This document shows, piece after piece, positions 24,760-26,402 of a stretch of 26,402 nt of DNA (the first letter of the stretch is position 1; each line of letters starts with the position of its first letter). The DNA is taken from the NCBI GenBank assembly GCA_913052425.1, contig CAJXEG010000002.1:1-26402 (forward strand). Reading direction: 5' to 3'. Made by a program: the position numbers and the translations under genes. The notes beneath the pieces were generated by a model. The model was not told the origin of the DNA. It saw only the letters and a list, made by a program, of their open reading frames with translations, and did no database searches. Source of the DNA: an uncultured Flavobacteriaceae bacterium. Lineage in GTDB: Bacteria > Bacteroidota > Bacteroidia > Flavobacteriales > Flavobacteriaceae.

Positions 24760-25464
24760 GTGAAACCTTCTATTCTCTTCGATAAATTCATTTATTTGTT
24801 AATTATTGTCAACGTGGTAGCGATGATTTTGGAATCTCATGTCTCGATTCGTGACGCTTATGGCAATCTATTTCAAATTTTTGAGGCGATTTCGATTTAT
24901 ATTTTCTCTTTCGAATACCTGTACCGCATTCGACTGGCCTATATGGACAACCGAATGAAAGGGGTTTCACAATATATATTCAGCACCTTTGGGTTGATTG
25001 ACCTGATTTCGATTTTGCCTTTCTACCTCAATCAATTTGTAAAGGTAGATGGAAGGTTCCTCAGGATTTTAAGGTTGTTTCGCCTGACCCGAATATTTAA
25101 ACTGGGGCGCGACAGTAGTTCCCTTAAATTATTTGTCAAAGCATTGAAGGGGGTAAAAAACGAATTGAGGTTTACCCTGTTTCTTTCTGCATTGGCAATA
25201 TTGTTTTCGGCTTCTGCCATCTACTATTTGGAAAATGAAGCTCAACCGGACAAGTTTTCCAGCATTACGGAATCCATTTGGTGGGCGACGGTCTCTTTGG
25301 CCACAGTAGGCTATGGTGATGTTTATCCCGTTACTGCGGGAGGTAAGGTTTTTGCCTCCATCATTTCTTTGATCGGGATCGGTATTGTGGCCATCCCCAC
25401 GGGCATCATCTCCGCCTCTTTTGTAGAGGAGATCTATTTGGTTAGAAGAAAGAGGGAGAAATAG
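24760..25464 (+). CDS. Voltage-gated-type potassium channel (six transmembrane spans)
   Basis: A 234-residue inner-membrane channel with the Kv fold. There are six spans; S4 has Arg at every third position (R99, R102, R105, R108, R111), a typical voltage sensor. The pore helix and filter TVGYGD (182-187) select K+, followed by S6 with a PTG bend (AIPTGI). A tetramer would pass K+ on depolarisation. No cytoplasmic RCK or cyclic-nucleotide domain follows, and the tail is short (RRKREK). GTG at 24760 is preferred to TTG at 24754; either start gives the same protein apart from two residues. It is preceded by the small peptide gene and is 8 bases from the converging lipoprotein gene with no terminator between. 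Confidence 0.93.
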   Translation: MKPSILFDKFIYLLIIVNVVAMILESHVSIRDAYGNLFQIFEAISIYIFSFEYLYRIRLAYMDNRMKGVSQYIFSTFGLIDLISILPFYLNQFVKVDGRFLRILRLFRLTRIFKLGRDSSSLKLFVKALKGVKNELRFTLFLSALAILFSASAIYYLENEAQPDKFSSITESIWWATVSLATVGYGDVYPVTAGGKVFASIISLIGIGIVAIPTGIISASFVEEIYLVRRKREK

Positions 25465-25472
25465 AAAAAGTA

Positions 25473-26039
25473 CTAATGGTTTGTCCTATCAGCCTGTAAA
25501 CTTTTCTTGGTCATCGTGATACAAGGCTGCCCCCCTAAGTAGCCGTTGTTTTGTTGCCAGATCAATTGGCCTTTGATCCATATCTTTTTAACTTTTACGG
25601 ACTTATAAGTCCTTTCGATTTCTGCCCGCAACGTATCTCTGTTTTTCTGATTCCAACTCAAAATGGTCAGAGTTTCCAATCTGAGGGTGTCTCCATTTTC
25701 TCTAGTGGGAAAATTTTTAATTTTATTGTTCCAGCGATTTAATGTGGTTTCCAAAATATATTTGCTGTATTTTTGATTTGATCTCGATAGGAACTCTTTT
25801 TCATAAACACCATAGAATATAAGGTCTTCTTCCTTTCCGTCAATAGCAGCCAAAACTTTGATATCATCAATTTTTATCCCTTTTGGGTTTGCAGGATACA
25901 AAAGATCATCTCCGGGTTCGTCAACTACAGAAATGAAAACGTCTATTGGAAGAATACAACAAAGAGGATCAAATGTATCCTCCGGTTTTTTGGAACAAGA
26001 GAAAATAAAAATGAGTCCAAGAATAATTGAGATTTTCAT
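25473..26039 (-). CDS. Bacteroidota lipoprotein of unknown function
   Basis: A 188-residue protein with a lipoprotein signal (MKIS, hydrophobic run, FIFSC with Cys15). The mature part begins with KKPEDTFDPLCC and contains DEPGDDLLYPANPKGIKIDDIKV followed by AIDGKE. This 'D-DLL-P-NP-..-I.I..L..IDGK' pattern recurs in small lipoproteins of Flavobacteriia and relatives, but I know no function. It is probably exported to the periplasmic face of the outer membrane. It stands alone, converging on the channel gene and divergent from crtI across 149 bases. The two adjacent cysteines CC after the signal could form a disulfide. Confidence 0.7.
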   Translation of the reverse strand: MKISIILGLIFIFSCSKKPEDTFDPLCCILPIDVFISVVDEPGDDLLYPANPKGIKIDDIKVLAAIDGKEEDLIFYGVYEKEFLSRSNQKYSKYILETTLNRWNNKIKNFPTRENGDTLRLETLTILSWNQKNRDTLRAEIERTYKSVKVKKIWIKGQLIWQQNNGYLGGQPCITMTKKSLQADRTNH

Positions 26040-26174
26040 CTTTTGTAGGTTAAAGAAGATTCCATTGCTCTGGAAATTAATGGTTGTGGGTATAAATTAT
26101 TTTGAAAAAATTCATGCCATATGTTTATTGACAGATTTATATTCAAATTTTACTCATAACCATTAGTTTATTGA

Positions 26175-26182
26175 TAATTTTG
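26175..26182 (+). promoter_or_regulatory. -7 element directly before crtI
   Basis: TAATTTTG fits TAnnTTTG at all fixed bases and ends only 6 bases before the crtI ATG. If used, transcription would start at or next to the A of the ATG, a leaderless or near-leaderless message. No clear -33 TTTG at 19-21 bases is seen. Confidence 0.35.
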
Positions 26183-26188
26183 TAATTA

Positions 26189-26402
26189 ATGAAAAAGAGT
26201 ATCAGCATCATCGGTTCGGGTTTTTCTTCTTTGTCGGCAGCCTGCTATTTGGCACAATCGGGACATCAAGTCGAAATATTTGAAAAAAACAGCACGCCGG
26301 GAGGGAGGGCGCGCCAATTGAAAAGAGACGGATTTGTATTTGATATAGGCCCTTCGTGGTATTGGATGCCGGATGTATTTGAAAAGTTTTTTGGGGATTT
26401 TG
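26189..26402 (+). CDS. crtI: Phytoene desaturase CrtI, N-terminal part
   Basis: The frame opens at ATG 26189 and is still open at the right edge, giving 71 residues. It starts with the FAD-binding loop SIIGSGFSSLSAACYLAQSG, then FEKNSTPGGRARQL and FDIGPSWYWMPDVFEKFFGDF. This N-terminus, with GPSWYWMPDVF, is typical of Bacteroidota CrtI, which desaturates phytoene to lycopene. It is on the opposite strand from crtA-crtD-cruF and separated from them by the channel and lipoprotein genes. In related loci crtB and crtZ follow crtI, so they may lie beyond the edge. Confidence 0.88.
   Translation, partial: MKKSISIIGSGFSSLSAACYLAQSGHQVEIFEKNSTPGGRARQLKRDGFVFDIGPSWYWMPDVFEKFFGDF

Noticed and set aside
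1..26402. CRISPR arrays, insertion sequences, prophage genes, rRNA
   Set aside because: No regularly spaced repeats, transposase or phage proteins, or rRNA sequence were found on either strand.

Overview
The window looks like a chromosomal segment of a carotenoid-producing member of the Bacteroidota, probably a free-living, perhaps marine, Cytophagia/Saprospiria/Flavobacteriia-type bacterium. The signs are: promoter-like elements of the Bacteroidota type (TTTG, about 19-20 bases, then TAnnTTTG); A-rich leaders instead of Shine-Dalgarno sites; a tRNA-Asp(GTC) without an encoded CCA; lipoproteins with Bacteroidota-style signals; a DNA polymerase III alpha subunit with a fused proofreading exonuclease domain; and a crtI/crtD/cruF/crtA carotenoid locus. 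The genus cannot be set from the sequence alone.

Layout. 1-331: start of a glycosyl-hydrolase-like (GHL10/DUF187) lipoprotein running off the left edge. 564-730: tRNA-Asp with its own promoter and terminator. 817-6656: a tight six-gene minus-strand operon (GH88-like hydrolase, TIM-barrel isomerase, Gfo/Idh/MocA dehydrogenase, SDR dehydrogenase, small membrane protein, sodium:solute symporter) that reads as an uptake and catabolic module for a uronate-type or otherwise oxidised sugar. 6805-15037: housekeeping genes trxA, dnaE (minus) and the divergent mfd (plus). 15034-16124: an ACT-domain protein and a broken yraN (UPF0102) gene. 16204-21044: metG, a class IV-like histone-deacetylase-fold protein, a CBS-pair protein (minus), a Rossmann-fold SDR protein and a DUF2383-like helical protein. 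20993-24382: minus-strand crtA-crtD-cruF-lipoprotein operon. 24452-24753: a divergent intergenic region with a large-loop terminator hairpin and a 28-residue membrane peptide. 24760-26402: a voltage-gated-type K+ channel, an orphan lipoprotein, and the start of crtI.

How the genes work together. The sugar operon has extracytoplasmic-polysaccharide logic (hydrolase, redox and isomerase enzymes, symporter) but no SusC/SusD pair in view. The carotenoid genes are split into a minus-strand tailoring operon (CrtA ketolase/monooxygenase, CrtD desaturase, CruF hydratase) and a plus-strand crtI that presumably leads the early-pathway genes beyond the right edge. Together they suggest a carotenoid with a 1'-hydroxy, 3',4'-desaturated end, possibly with a further keto group.

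The items most worth a second look are the doubly broken yraN with a CA-repeat frameshift, the mfd start codon that lies inside a perfect -7 promoter element, the 28-residue peptide directly ahead of the ion channel, the terminator-like hairpin in the crtA leader, and three convergent gene pairs with overlapping 3' ends, two of which share a 4-base palindromic double stop.
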